This document shows, piece after piece, positions 1-12,799 of a DNA stretch of 64,000 nt; within the stretch, counting starts at the first letter, position 1; the number at the start of each line of letters is the position of its first letter. Source of the stretch: Agapetus fuscipes (Eukaryota > Arthropoda > Insecta > Trichoptera > Glossosomatidae); assembly GCA_951799405.1 (NCBI GenBank), contig OX637353.1, forward strand, positions 5,704,001 through 5,768,000, given 5' to 3'. The position numbers and the translations under genes are program-made. The notes beneath the pieces were generated by a model. It ran no database searches and was not told the DNA's origin. It saw only the letters and a program-made list of their open reading frames with translations.

Positions 1-373
1 TAAATTTGTAGAAATTTATGTTGTTCATAATATTGTAGAACATTATATTTTTGTGAACCCCTTAACTTTCGAGAAAATCACAATTGTTTGTTTTTTTCAT
101 ATGGCAGCCCATAGACACAGATTAGTCAGAGTGTTGTTATAACTAATTTATTAAGTTAAAAATTAATTAGTGGCAACTCTGAAAATTTAAGAAAAATTCT
201 TGGAGCCGTTTTTGAGAAAAGTGCAATTTTATGTTTTTTTTGTATCGCAGCCATCTTGAATTTTCAAGTTGGTGTAATGCCATGTTATTCATACTTAATA
301 CATGTCCAAAAAAGTTGATGTAGCCAAAATTTGGTATCTCTAGGTCTTATACTTTGGAAAGTGACACACACAC

Positions 374-418
374 ATACATACATACATACATACATACATA
401 CATACATACATACATACA
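374..418. repeat. (ACAT)n microsatellite
   Basis: About eleven tetranucleotide units. It is followed by a segment with a hairpin (ctttctt-tagcc-ttcg-gcta-gcaagaaag at about 522-551) that looks like the end of an unclassified repeat. Confidence 0.9.
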
Positions 419-837
419 GACGGACGTTTTTGAAAGATAGTGTTTTTTGGCATGTCCTGCACCAGGACAACTCATTTCCGTGAAAACCTCGAAAAATTTT
501 TTTCACACCAAATCATAACTTTCTTTATAGCCTTCGGCTATAGCAAGAAAGTAAAAATACAAAAAGTTTATATGCTGGCAATAAAAAAATTATTCCCCGA
601 AGTGTTCTATTGGTTAATTTGAATTTCGAATGAATCATATGATCATATTTTTTACTGCCGGGCCTGTCACCACAGAGGTGTCAAACACTACAGAAGAAAT
701 CTTATGTTTTCTTACGTTCTTCATCCTGTGTTTTCACACTAAATAATTAAACATATCGTTGTGTTATATCGACTGCTCTAACGAAGACAGCAATAAGTCA
801 AAAAATATAGTTTTGCAGGAGAGCCAATTGAATGTTA

Positions 838-1038
838 CATTTTTTTTTTTAAATAAAAAACTTTGTTTTAATTCACTGTGAGTTTATTTTGTAATGCACT
901 TCTAGTTTCGGTAGTGCAGTATCTACCATTGGCAGGTGCTACCTTAAAACCTAAGTGAATTAAAACAAAGTTTTTTATTTATTTTTTAAATTGTAAAGAT
1001 AAACTTTCACGAAGTTACTGCTAAAAACCTAGATAATA
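838..1038 (+). mobile_element. Short palindromic PLE unit, copy 1
   Basis: This 201-bp unit is flanked by a perfect 13-bp duplication, caattgaatgtta (825-837 and 1039-1051). Arms of aaataaaaaactttg type are inverted around a centre near 930. On the minus strand a decayed hammerhead-like core is visible at 902-935 (stem ggtag/ctacc, then GAAAC). The right end reads ATAAACTTTCACGAAG, which translates in frame as [I/M]NFHEV..., the same start peptide seen in the 39.0-kb copy; the ATG has become ATA. Confidence 0.85.
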
Positions 1039-1330
1039 CAATTGAATGTTATTTATTCCATGGAGAACAATGCCTAAACTTTTATTTTTTAACAAATTTA
1101 TTAACAAATTTAAAAGAGATAGAGACACGGCTGTCATTTTGGAATGAAGATAATGATTTGTTACCTTCAGAATTGGAAATACGTCAAAAACCTCATTTTC
1201 GGAGTTACTTTATTCTTCCTTGGAGCAGTCGATATAAAAATGCCATTTTAAAAAATCACAAAACAAGACGTAACTAATGCCAATAATGAAGAAAAAAATC
1301 TTAAAGCTGGGCTAAAGTTTACGGCAATTA

Positions 1331-1467
1331 TTAAAGAGTGATTTCACCCCAAAATCTGCCGTTTTTGTTTGTATGAACTAGATTTTCTTCATCACTGTAA
1401 TTTTTTTGCTAAGACCATAAAGTGTAAGAAACAAAAACGGCAGATTTTGAGAGAAATTACTCTTTAA
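1331..1467. mobile_element. MITE-like element with ~40-bp inverted repeats
   Basis: Left ttaaagagtgatttcacccc and aaaatctgccgtttttgttt are mirrored by aaacaaaaacggcagatttt and gaaattactctttaa. 137 bp, no coding capacity. The TTA/TAA at the ends could be the target site. Confidence 0.7.
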
Positions 1468-2799
1468 TATTTTCCGTACACTTTATTTCTCTCAAGTTTT
1501 GCAACTCGTACTAACGGTACAGTTAATGTATCGAGCTTTCTCTCAACTAATCAGAATGATATTATCTACATTTTGTGTCGATTTCATTCGTGTACAAAGT
1601 TATGGTGTTTTTTTTTAAGTTTTCGTGAATTTAAATATTTCCTGGGCATGCTATTTATTCCGACAACGGTACATATAGTTTTTAACTGACCCAGTTTTAA
1701 CAACAATCAGCAACTCATATTTTTGCACTCAGCACGTATTTTTTAAATTGTTTATCTCTTCTGTGAATAGTACCTATCTATAGTAGGTACCTACCTACAT
1801 TGGCTTATTCAAAAAGCTTTATCATAATATTATGCATTCGAAGCTCTGATTCAATTTTCGGTATAGAAGGTTGTAGCCATGTATACAAGGCCTATACTTA
1901 CTGTACAGCTTCACCCAACCATGTATAGTCAGCATATTTTATATACAGGAACCACACACATGGCGCGCTCTGACTAGGACAGTGAATATATTTATGCGTA
2001 GGACATGTGGTGAGTGGTAAGTAAAGGACGAAGGCATAGACTAGTGGTAAGCTACTCACTTTATAAGTGCTATTGGTGTTTTCAGTTAAACAAAATACAA
2101 TTAAATAAGATAAATAATTCTCAGTCGTTACCTAATAAAATTGCAGTGCTAGAAAGTCAGTACTTTAGACAAGAACAAAGAGAGATATTTGTAAATCAAT
2201 AATACTTTGAATTAAATGAAAACTCTTGTTAATTGCTGATGTAGTAGGATTAAAAAAATATATACAAAAATTATTGACTAGTTGAAGAACATAGATCATA
2301 ATTTTCTACATGACAGATTTACGTTGTTGTTTTTATTTCATTGTAACGAAATTTTATGAGGCAATTATTTTTCCAAGCGAAGGATGATAGATAATCTGAT
2401 AAATTTAAATGTTTACTCAAATCACACGGTAGCTTGTTTAATTGTAGCATATTTTCAATAAAATAATCCACTTTCTTTAAAAAAGTAATACAAGCGAGCT
2501 TACAACATTGACGCATTATTTCTACCAGAAAACATGGATTATGTAATATAAATCAATGTTTTCAAACGATGCCGGCAAAATGCTAACCTTGTCCTATAGA
2601 ATCAACTCTATTAAGTCCCCTTAGTGCTTGTTTGGCTTATCTATCATTTGATTCATTAATAATCATATTCTACACAATCTGAGCTTAAAAAACCTGGAGT
2701 GGTTTTACATATTTTTAAAATCAATTTCCGGTTTAAATAAGACCAGTCCACCACACATTCAAACATTGTTTATATGAAATTACCTCTGATGGAATGGAT

Positions 2800-3014
2800 G
2801 GATGGTTCACTTTGCCAATGTCACCCCTGTCTCAGGGAAGGACGGCAAGAGTTGCAGGGTGTATGTCCATTTGAGATTTGGTTTTTATGTTGTAGGTTCA
2901 CATGAGGCATGTGCAAGCGCGAACTTGTACGTGTCTGGTTGTGAGATTGCATGTAATGTGAATCTCCAATGTAACATATCTTTGCAACTTAGATTAGATT
3001 AGATTAGATTAGAT
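2800..3014 (+). repeat. SINE-like 260-bp repeat copy
   Basis: Family consensus (from copies here): ccttgactgataggttggta, then ggttcactttgccaatgtca, cccctgtttcagggaaggtc, ggcaagagttgcagg, a variable middle, and a tail of (ttaga)n. This copy lacks the first ~50 bp and has one of the cleanest tails, with five attaga-type units. Confidence 0.88.
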
Positions 3015-3350
3015 GGACATAAAACAAACAAACGCTAAGGGGCCGATTACTCTATGTTATTATTACTTGCAGGACAGTGTCTTTATAGTCTTCTATAGAT
3101 TAATTCAAGTACAAGTATTTGTTGGCTGTCCTCGTCTGATCGGTCTTGCTGAGTCAATTCAATTTTCTTCCTAACATCCGCCTCGAGGCAGAAAAGAGCA
3201 AAGGTGGACTCGGGAACTCAATATTCCATACACTAAACACCGCATCAATGTACAATCATCTAAGTTGCAGGGTCTTTGAGGATCACTCTCCATGTACACA
3301 AATAAGCAGGCACGTGCTTGAAGACTGCCACAGGAACTGTGTAAAGTGTA

Positions 3351-3452
3351 TAATCTAATCTAAGTCGCAAATATATGTAACATTGGGGAATCACATTATA
3401 TGTATTCTCACAAACAGACACGTGCATGCCAAATGTGAACCTACAATATTGT
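3351..3452 (-). repeat. SINE-like 260-bp repeat, truncated
   Basis: The 3' half only, beginning taatctaatctaagtcgcaa on the plus strand and stopping near caatattgtcgc, just before the MITE at 3468. Confidence 0.7.
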
Positions 3453-3467
3453 CGCAATTCCCTTTAA

Positions 3468-3708
3468 GGGCCTGTTGCAACAAACTCCAATCAGACAAAA
3501 AATAAAATTACGTACGTGTGATATCTCCAAAAACAAAAAAAATGGTTGCATATACGTAAATTAGTTGATGTGCATCATCTTTTCTGTTCCAACTCCATCA
3601 TATTATAACCCACTTCCGAGAAATATTTAACAGAGGTCCTTACCAGAATTAAACAATCAAATTTGATGTGTCAATCAAATATTGATTGGAGCTTGGTGCA
3701 ACAGGCCC
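3468..3708. mobile_element. MITE-like element with ~26-bp inverted repeats and TTAA flanks
   Basis: gggcctgttgcaacaaactc at the left mirrors the right end (gagcttggtgcaacaggccc). TTAA lies on both sides (3464-3467, 3709-3712). The TTAA target could indicate piggyBac-type or Harbinger-type mobilisation; it cannot be settled here. Confidence 0.75.
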
Positions 3709-3907
3709 TTAAGAGCGCTCTCGAAAATTTTTAATTTTAAAATCTGCGTTCGCTTAATACCTATCTATGCCACAGCCGCGCGCTCGGAGCTCTTATTTTG
3801 TAGTTTTTGAAAGGTACGTATATTAACTTATAATATCTGTGGACTGGAAATTATTTTAACCAAAAAAGACATATATATATATGTCTCAACTTACTTACGA
3901 AAATGGT

Positions 3908-3989
3908 CATTAGTAATAAAAATAACAAAGAACTTCACAGTTGCATTTCATTAGTAATAAAAATAACAAAGAACTTCACAGTTGCATTT
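3908..3989. repeat. 41-bp perfect tandem duplication
   Basis: Two identical adjoining 41-bp units starting cattagtaataaaaataaca. Confidence 0.92.
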
Positions 3990-4136
3990 CCATGTGTACA
4001 AAAAACTCGGCACAACGAAAAAAAAATCTTGAATGTTGGTGCCATTTCAAATAACGGCTGCCGACTAGACCGGAAATAACTAGAGTTGACAGATAACACA
4101 CGTTATAAATATTGTGATCGCCAAAGTCGTGGCAAT

Positions 4137-4201
4137 ATTTCATATTTCATATTTTAACTTTATCACTTTTCATTTCATATTTCATATTTTAACTTTATCA
4201 C
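4137..4201. repeat. 30-bp duplication with 5-bp spacer
   Basis: atttcatatttcatatttta-type unit at 4137-4166 and again at 4172-4201. Confidence 0.88.
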
Positions 4202-4631
4202 ATTATAACCACTGCAACGTGTGACAGGAGAGAAACGCAAGTGGTAGCATGTCGCTGCCTTTGTTCTTGTTTGCCGTAGAGACCATTAAGCTAATTTTAC
4301 ATGAGCAATTTTTGCATGTGTACTGGACCAATGTGTCTTATGAAAACAGGAAATTGATTTCAAAAATATTTAAAACAACTCTCACATTACGAATTTTACG
4401 CTTATTCTTAGCTCAGATTGTGAAGAATTTTATTCTTATGACAACTGCAGTATGTATCAAATCAGCACGTTAGTTTCCGCTCCTCTATGTTATTACTCAT
4501 AGTAGCTTGCAGTACACTTTTTGGCAGCCATTTTTTTATGCCGGTCAGATAGACTCAACCTTTTCCATCCTTCAACATCAAAACTAAAAATGTTCAACAA
4601 TAAATCAATAGTTTCGCAAATTATATTTTTA

Positions 4632-4802
4632 GTAATAATAATATCAGGATGATTTTTGCGAGCGCTGTTTTTGTGTAAATCACACCCCAAGAGCCCCCAG
4701 CGAGCTTGGTCGTCGCTAAAGAAAGCGTCGATTCTCAATCAAGACCAAGTTGCTGTAGGGCTGGATGAACTTTGGTGACGGGTCTTGGTAATGGTTTGTG
4801 TA
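4632..4802 (-). mobile_element. tRNA-derived SINE fragment, body plus module B
   Basis: From an ataataat tail, reading minus: aaatcatcctgat, agcgct, gtgtgatt, gagcttggtcgtcgct on the plus strand, then the aagttgctgtagggctggat body. The head is missing. Confidence 0.75.
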
Positions 4803-5132
4803 TTTCCACTTTATTAATTCATTAGAACTTTGAAAAACATTAAATAAAAAAAAAACAAGTTTTTAGTTACTCGTAAGCGTAACTACAGATGTTATGGATA
4901 TGTGAAGGTTCCAAGGAATTTTATGAAAAAAGTGGTCAATATAGTGCATACACGCAGAATTTCTTAGTAAATATTTAGTTTTTACATACTGTAAAATTGC
5001 GTTTCCTTTCTCGCAATTTCGCTTTCTTGATGACTAAAATTATTTTTTAGCGTAAAATCCGTAGGAAGTAGAATGTCGACCGATTATTTCTAAAATAGTA
5101 ATAATAAATTTCTAAGTTAAGTATCAAAGTCT

Positions 5133-5330
5133 TAATCTAAATTAAAGTTGCAAAGATATATATCATTTCAGATTCATATTAAATACATTCCCACAAGCAC
5201 ACACATAGTAGTTGAACATAAGCCCTGCAACTTTTGTCGACCTTCCCAGAAACAGGGGTGACATTAGCAAAGTTAACCATCTTTGTACAGTATGGGTGGT
5301 CAGCTTCATACCAACCTATAAGTCAAGGAA
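5133..5330 (-). repeat. SINE-like 260-bp repeat with internal deletion
   Basis: Both ends of the family are present (tail-side aattaaagttgcaaagatat; head-side accaacctataagtcaagga), but about 50 bp of the middle is missing. Confidence 0.85.
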
Positions 5331-6296
5331 TGTATTATTAAGAAATTGTTGATTGCAAAAAATAATATTTTTGTAAAAATGTAACATGGAAAATCGTAAA
5401 ATGTTCTCGCTTCGAAAATGTTGCATATCACTTGCCGACGAAACAAAGGTTTGTTATGAGATAGTTTTAGCGAAAAAAAAAAAGTGCCGCAGGTCCCGCC
5501 TTCTGTGAGCGTTGGCGCTCGACTGAGGTTTACCCCGCGAATCTCGCATTTAAAAGCCATTTGTAAAATAATAATAAAAAATACATCTTGTGAAATAAAA
5601 AATTTGAAAAAAAATGCAACTAAGCTCAAGATTATATTGTTTAATATTTGAAAATAATTGGGCACAAATAACCATTTTTTGAGATTTTATTCGAAGATAC
5701 AATGTACACTTTTTTGTCCGTTTTTGCTTCTAGATTTTTTTTTTTAATTCAGTTTTCTTCATCTGAATCACATTTTAAATCACACCACAAAGTAAAACAG
5801 GATATAAAGTATATTTGTAATTTTTTTTTAGATTTCAAAACACCACCAATTTACAGAAAAACTGGTTCAAAAATTGCATGTTTTCCACTTACCGCAAGAA
5901 GGTGTTCGTAATTTATATTTTTTCAAGTAATAAAAGCGTTTATAGACATATATTATTTGCAGCATGTTGCAAATGAAATGTTTAACTAACACTTAAAGTT
6001 ATCAAAAATTTATATTTGTCCATATTTATTGAAAAAAAACCACGTCAAAAACTGTGTTTTCGAGAAATTTCCTAGCACCCTCTTAAGGTAGTCAGATTTC
6101 ATTTAGAGTTAACTCCATGAGCCCCAATTATGTTTTCATTTAGGCATCCTATGCATTCCATCATTTTACATCCACCCTTGCAATATTAGATTACGAAATG
6201 AGAAGTCGTTTTAGACCTTCACGGTCGGAGTTGACACTTGAGAACTGTTTTCCAAGATCTGTTACCGTTAACTATCACAGATGGAGTTATCGAATA

Positions 6297-6425
6297 CATT
6301 TTCATCAAGATCACATCACATCATCATCACGCTGGTGAAGCCCATCGCAGATATTGGCGAAGCGTTCGGAAGCTCCTCTCCAATAGACCACGGCAACAGA
6401 TCCCGGAAAGTAACTCACCAGCTGC
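6297..6425 (+). mobile_element. Decayed PLE tail fragment
   Basis: The segment ctggtgaagcccatcgcag ... ttggcgaagcgttcgg aligns with the hammerhead-like core of the 20.4-kb unit (ctgaggaggcccatcgcag ... atgggcgaaacgtccgg). It runs on into cggcaacagatcccgg, which is shared with the fragment near 44.6 kb. Confidence 0.5.
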
Positions 6426-8320
6426 ACTACGTGAGATTTTCTTAATTTTAAATTCCCTCTCAAATATTCGTATTTCACAATTTATTGAAACTCTGCTTTT
6501 TAATAATTATGTTGTAAGGTTTTGTATGAACCACAGTATACACATTACACGTGTTACTCATTGAAAAATGGGGTTAAGAATTAAGGGAGCTCAGGGTAAA
6601 ATTATTTCCTTCGTCTGTCTCAGGATATAGCACCACACATTGGAAAAGTCCACCATCAATACAATATTCTAACTTGAAAATCTGTATACTTCCTTTTTTA
6701 AATATTCATTTTTTCAAAAACTACTCAGTGCCATAGCATTGAAATAAAATTTTACAATAATTTCATATTCCACGAGCTTTTATTACGCTTTTCTTTGTAT
6801 TCGTATAAATCCATTACATTTGTAAATCATTTTCTAAAGAAATTATAATCTACTATCCGGGAGAGTCTCGTTCAACAGAAATATGAAAAGCTCGGCTTAA
6901 AGAGGACGTTCAGACTCGGACAGTGGGCGACAGACGATAGTTACATGCATGTTTCTCGTAATATAGACTTAACGATTCCACGAACTTCAACAATACGACT
7001 AATTCCATCGAAAATGCTGAAATGTATAATATCAAAGGCCAAAGAGAGTGTGTGAAAATTACATACAAAATTCAACAATACGATTAATTCCACCGCAAAT
7101 AATGAATCGTATAATTTCACATGCCAGAAATGTTAAGAGATTATGTGAAAAATACATGAATTTTTTTTATTCCATAATCTTACATGGGAAAAGAGTGGAT
7201 GATAAAGGATTACAAACTGCATTTAATGACGATGTGTAAGTGCAAAAAAAGGAAAAAACGAAAAGAAAAAATCTCCTGAAGATAAGTAATATAAATAAAA
7301 AATGGCATGGGTCAAAATAATTTCAAAAATAAACTATGTGTTATAATTTGTAAGACACTGTATTTTCGACTTTAGTAAACATAACCAAAAATGTTATTTT
7401 AGTTAGTATTGAACTCACCGAATTTCGCCTGTTAATATTTAGTAACTATGATAGTAAATAACTTACAGTAAACATAGTAACTATTTTCAAGATGGCGTCG
7501 TCTTCACTGATAGCAGATGTTGGTTCTTGATGTAAGGATACATCAATATCAGTTGTTTGCTAAAAACCTTTCAATGACATTTCATTTAAACGATTAGGGG
7601 TGAGGTTTGTCTCTTCGGGTGTATTCGTTTTATTAGTTAACTAGAACTCATGATCAAACTACCAAAATTTTGATTCTGGAGTAAATTGATGTTTTAGTTA
7701 ACTACAGTTCAAAATACTGAGCAAAATTGTTGCATAAGATATGTAGGATAATAGTGTAATTCATGTGAGGACAAAAGTACAGAAGGCAACTCTGCAGAGA
7801 CTTTAGTTAGCTCTAACGGAGAAGCCACCATTAGTGTAAAACATGAAATGTGAATCAATAAATGAAAAAATATCGTGTATTTTGTTTGATTCAATATTTC
7901 CACTAACATTTCAATGTAAAAATAACTTTTCATTAGTCTATGATGGGAACTTTAGGCAACTAGCTACTTACCTAATATGGTTCTGTTTACTGTCTTCGTC
8001 AGAACGAGGTCAAAGCCAGGAGTTATATAACGATAAAATGAATTCAATGTATTTTTTACATACCACTGTATAAAGCGTGAACACAGATTTATATTTTTCT
8101 AGAATTTCAAAGTCAGAATCATAATAAAAGGATAGCCTGTGTAAAGAAGGTTATGACTGGAGGAAATGAAAGAAGTGTGTAAGGACAGAAAGAAATGGCG
8201 GTTGATCTGTGATGTTGGCGGCTAGGGTTTTTTAAATAAGAATTTGTTTTCTGTTACTTTTTTTAAGGTCTATACATATTATAATTTGTTGATTTTAAAA
8301 ATGTAATTTGTTGTGTAAGT

Positions 8321-8579
8321 TCCTTAACTTATAGGTTGGTATGCGGCTGACTACCCATGCTGTAGAAAATGGTTCACTTTGCCAATGTCACCCCTGTTTC
8401 AGGGAAGGTCGGCAAGAGTTGCAGGGTGTATGTCCATGTGAGATTCGGGTTTTTATATTGTAGGACCACATGCGGGATGTTTAATCGTGAACTTGTGCAT
8501 ATCTGTTTGTGAAAGTGCATATAATGTGAATCTTTAATGTTACATATATTTTGCAACTTAGATTAGATTAGGTTAGATG
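8321..8579 (+). repeat. SINE-like 260-bp repeat, full length
   Basis: Runs from tccttaacttataggttggt to a gattagattaggttaga tail. One of the most complete copies. Confidence 0.9.
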
Positions 8580-8969
8580 TTTTTTTTTTTTTCTGTCTTT
8601 TAACTGCATAGAAACGGCCGAGATAGATTTATTTATTTTCTATGTATGGCACTGCCGTCTAAGAAAACTTGGAAAATATGACAGTCGGAATTTCTCAAGA
8701 ATTTCAATGTTGTTAGAGAAATTTATTGATAAAAATATGATTCATAGTATTCCAAAGCTAAAATGATTAAAATTGAGAAGAACAACCTTGAATTTCCTGT
8801 TATTTTGAAAAAAAAACTTAAATTAGTTGGTTTTTTTTTTGTGAAAAAATGGCAGTGACATTTAAATGTCAAAATATACAGACCTGCAAATTCGAACCAC
8901 CTTAAAATTTTTTTTTGGGATTTTTATCTACTCGTATTTGTTTAGTATCCATACTGCTAAAATTATTCA

Positions 8970-9110
8970 CAGTTTTTCTGATGCCACTCCTGTTTCACGG
9001 AAATGTGGAATAAATTGCAGAGCTAATGTTCTTTTACAATAGTGTATCTGCTGCTGCTTAGTTATGTGAACTGAGTGAGAATCATACGTATCTGTTCTCA
9101 CGTGAACTAT
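8970..9110 (+). repeat. SINE-like 260-bp repeat, degenerate
   Basis: gatgccactcctgtttcacg and gaataaattgcagagc match the first half of the family loosely; no tail is visible. Confidence 0.4.
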
Positions 9111-9407
9111 CGTCAATTTAAAAACTTGATGGTAGGAACAGCGTACAATCGTAAAATTATTTTTATTGTAATAAATCCTTTTTTTGTAACCTGATAAACA
9201 AAATCATTTCAAAACGAGTAAAGTTGTCGGTTGATAGACAAAATCAACTAGAGTTTTTTTACAGAATTATGGATATATCGTTACAAAAAGTTGCATATTC
9301 TCTCGAAACAAAAGAGTTTTTTTCTAATACGATAGTTTTTGTGGGACTGGTCGATCTATCTATGCAGCTTAGAATATATATTAGCTTTTAAATGATATTT
9401 GTTTTTA

Positions 9408-9725
9408 AATTTTGAAAAGATTTTTGTGAAACACTGTGGAAATTCATTTTAAAAAATTGATTATTTTTCAATAAAAATTAAAAAATAAAAGAAATTAAAA
9501 ACTTTGTTTTATTCCACTTTTATTGTTTTTGAGTATGTTACAAACGTTTTCGGAATACCTTCCATCATCGGGTAACAACAATTACTAATTGTTGTAAGTA
9601 ATTGTTGTTACCCGATGATGGAAGGTATTCCGAAAACGTTTGTAACATACTCAAAAACAATAAAAGTGGAATAAAACAAAGTTTTTAATTTCTTTTATTT
9701 TTTAATTTTTATTGAAAAATAATCA
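9408..9725 (-). mobile_element. Short palindromic PLE unit, copy 2
   Basis: This 318-bp unit has arms of about 120 bp (9455-9580 with 9600-9727) forming a near-perfect palindrome. Each arm carries CCGATGA, a ggaa/ttcc stem and GAAAAC (minus strand 9541-9572, plus strand 9611-9640), a hammerhead-like core with one change in the CTGATGA box. The left end, read on the minus strand, opens ATGAATTTCCACAG, encoding MNFHSVSQKSFQN, similar to the start peptide of the 39-kb copy. The proposed duplication atttgttttta (9397-9407, 9726-9736) is 11 bp and T-rich, so it is less certain. Confidence 0.8.
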
Positions 9726-9739
9726 ATTTGTTTTTAGTT

Positions 9740-11150
9740 GTACAACAGTGTGAGCTCGTGAAATTCTTGATGTTGGCGAGGAGAATTAATATTGTTAGTT
9801 TTAATTACATGTTTGTATAATTACATCAAAATTACTGCCCGAACAGGCTCCTCCCAGTTACTGTATGTACACTACGCGCGCGTCCTTCAGCATGGAAATT
9901 TAACACTCACAATTATAAATACACCAGTGAACATAGCCTCATGAAATTTGGTCGTACGTTCTGGAAAGTGGAACAGTAGAGAGTAATATTGTCATAATAT
10001 TGAAATCACAAAATATAAATTTACGTATTTTCAGTGTGAATCATGTTACGTTTAATCCATTTATAATTGATGGAACATTGATTTTTATAATACGGAAAAT
10101 TTACTTTAGGTGACGGATGAGCTATGAATTAGCTGTACGTAAATTGCTCTACTTGATTTAAAAAAAAATAAAGCTAAAAATAAAAGTTTTCGAAGCCTCT
10201 TTTCACACTCTCCGTTTTCGGTATAGACCCCGGTATAGACTTAGGTCCTAGTTGTTTCTAGAAAAATTCGAAGAAAATGCGAAACTCCATCTGAGCTAAT
10301 CACATGACAGTCTCATTCTAACCTTTGAATGAATTACCATTTTTTATCGAATCGTTTTTTTTTAGGAAGAAATATCAAGGAATAATACAAATGATTAAAA
10401 TTTTATTTATACCTCGAATAATACTTTCATTTAAGATTATGACGGTAATTGTCAATGGCCTCACAACAAAAAATACAGTGAACAATTTTTATTTTTTCAT
10501 TTCTTTCCTTTTCCGTTCTTCCCTTCGTACCTCTTTGTTCAGAAACTAAAGTGAAATTGCTTTTAAATTTCGTAGCTACATTTTTATTCAACGCTTGAGG
10601 TAATTTATACGCGTGGATGAGCAAGAACTCAGAAAATGTGAACGCGGAATCCAATAGTGGAAGAGGTACAATATGTAGGCGTGTATACTAAGCACTGAGA
10701 TTTTGGTTCCATTCCAATCGGTTCTGAAGTGTGATATTCTGAACATAAATTTAAATTTTATTTTTAATGAAATTAAAAAATCTCTGCAATTATGTAAGTT
10801 TTCTTATAAACCTCAATATAACGATGTACATTTTGAGCAAGTTATATTGCTTATAATCTGTTATAAACTGATTTACTGAACTCATCTGGCGATAAGTGAC
10901 TTGTTTAGTGTATCTGATGATGACATCAAAATACTGGTGCATCAGCCAGAAATTTTTCCAGATTTTTTTGTTTGAATTTGAAGGAGGCCTCTAAGATGCA
11001 CATTAACAGATATTTTTTGGATCCGTGCTCTTAGAGTGTAATTTGCAAGAATCTGTGATATCTGAAGGTAACGGAGGCCAAGGCTTGATACGGGTTGTAG
11101 ATCCATTGAAAAAAATGAATACAAATATGCAGATCAATGATTCGACTTAC
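9740..11150. other. Intronic sequence downstream of the cyclase exon, nothing recognised
   Basis: AT-rich with no recognisable exon. The expected next cyclase exon was looked for on the minus strand and not seen. Confidence 0.5.
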
Positions 11151-11343
11151 CTTGTAGACGTCAAAGTTCTCAATGATGGAATCGAAGCAAGTGTAGAGGT
11201 CGTTAAGGAGGTCCACAACTTCTAGAGGAGTGGACTCTGCAGAGATCTGTGTGAAACCAATGATGTCGCTGAAGTAGATGGTGACCTGGTCGTAAGTCTC
11301 CGCCATCACAGACTGTCCCATGATCAGCTGAGAGGCCACGGAC
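11151..11343 (-). CDS. Receptor guanylate cyclase, first exon of the cyclase catalytic domain
   Basis: The 193-nt exon opens with G, completing the Lys codon of LLPK, then reads [39 protein letters not shown] and [19 protein letters not shown]. It contains the FSD-x-x-GFT metal-binding motif of class III nucleotidyl cyclases and the LNDLYTCFD block characteristic of natriuretic-peptide-receptor-like cyclases. The acceptor is tctacaccag and the donor is gtaagt; the exon ends in phase 0 after Lys. The expected next exon (beginning VETIGDAY in this family) was looked for below 11150 and not found by eye, so it probably lies beyond the window start. The catalytic domain is therefore only partly present here. 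Confidence 0.95.
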
Positions 11344-11359
11344 CTGGTGTAGAAATAAA

Positions 11360-11412
11360 ATATTTTGTATTTGTATTAATATATTTTGTATTAATATATT
11401 TTGTATTAACTA
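11360..11412. repeat. AT-rich tandem repeat beside the cyclase exon
   Basis: tattttgtattaata repeated about three times just upstream of the acceptor of the 11343 exon. Confidence 0.8.
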
Positions 11413-12465
11413 ACACAACTGAGTACAGTGAGATGATTAGGGCATCTAAAAAGGATGGACTATGAACGACTGGCAAAAATATTGTAGAAAGAGACTGTCA
11501 AAGGCGAGCGTAGACTGATCAAATAATTGAGGTTGCATATTAGTGGAATCTGTAGAGTGAGAAAAAGATGAAGAGAGTGATGAATGTGAAGGATATGATA
11601 TAAGTGTGCAAGGACAGAACAAAGTGGAGATACATCTAAGGAGTGCTGATAACTTCTAAAGGAATGGTGATTGGATACATGAACAAGACCTCTCAAAGTC
11701 AGATTTTTAGAGTTTGCTGACGATAGTTTCACTAACAAACTCAGTCAAAAGGGCTCAGATTAGTGGAAAGACAAAGGCAGAGTGGAAGTGAATTGTCGTT
11801 CAGAAGGAATATGGAGGAAGGAGATGGAAAGCGTTGGACAAATCGTGTTCGAGGGAGTCGACCATGGTTTTAGGCCAATGTGGTTTCTTTTAACCTTTTT
11901 ATTAACCCAATTGCACGGTGCTAGCAGCAAGAAAAATAATAACGACCTTTTTTTAGGAGCTGGAAAATACCCGAAAGATAGGTACCTAATTCACGTAAGA
12001 CTGGGAAAAGCGTAATATATATTTTTGAAACATGCAGATTATAAACGCGAGATTTGACATACATCACTCTTTTCAAACATGCTCTGTTTTTTCTGACTTG
12101 GCAGATTTCAGTCATTTGTAATATCCGAAACATTTAAAATGCTTGTATCTCATTCTGGTTTTGTTTCCCAGGATATTTGTTTATTTGTTTGGCTCCTTTG
12201 TTTCCTGTCACGGCAGATTTCGGGATTTCTCCTTGTCATGTTATCTGCTGTCAAAATAAAAATAACGAATCGCGTCCCATACACCTGCGTCATACCTGAC
12301 AACGAAATGTTAGAGAGACCAGAATATATAATACTTACTCGTTATACTACCCTGTTATTTCAATATTTATTTTGTAAGCTTTGTCCTGGCATTATATGAA
12401 ATTTTATATTACCACTCTTAACCTAACGGAACGTAACTAAGCTGCAAACATAGAGCAACTTCCTC

Positions 12466-12690
12466 AACGAAAGGGTCGCCTGTGGCAAAACCTATTTATT
12501 TGTAAAAATAAAAAGGGTTCCGCACGCCACATGTGACCCGGCCGGAGGGGGAGGGAGACCCATATTGAGGCCAGCAAACACCAAACACCGAAACTGACAA
12601 TCCTTTCTGACACCCTCAGTGGGGATCTAACCCTAACTCTCAGCATGTTGTGCAAGCATTCTACCAACTGCGCTATCAAACGATTCTTGT
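12466..12690 (-). mobile_element. tRNA-derived SINE with a different tRNA head
   Basis: The minus strand reads gatagcgcagttggtagaat ... ggttagatccccact, an A box and a B-box-like element at tRNA spacing. It continues into gtgtttgctggcctcaat and a segment ending at ccacatgtggcgtgcggaac. The last part resembles module C of the other family, in the opposite orientation. Confidence 0.6.
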
Positions 12691-12799
12691 TACAGGGAAA
12701 TGTGGTAAGAGTTGCAGATTTAATTGCATTAAATGGTAGTTTGGCTCTTGCTTTACATATAAGTACAAAAACTGCGCATCTACTTGCATAATATAATAA

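Larger units (their letters stand above)
4803..8320. other. Non-coding, mostly unassigned
   Basis: Apart from the repeats listed at 5133 and 6297, I see no gene or clear element. The longest open frames are short and lack coding character. Confidence 0.5.

Noticed and set aside
10911..10955. ctgatgatgacatc as another hammerhead core
   Set aside because: No GAAAC follows a stem in the right place and no PLE sequence surrounds it.
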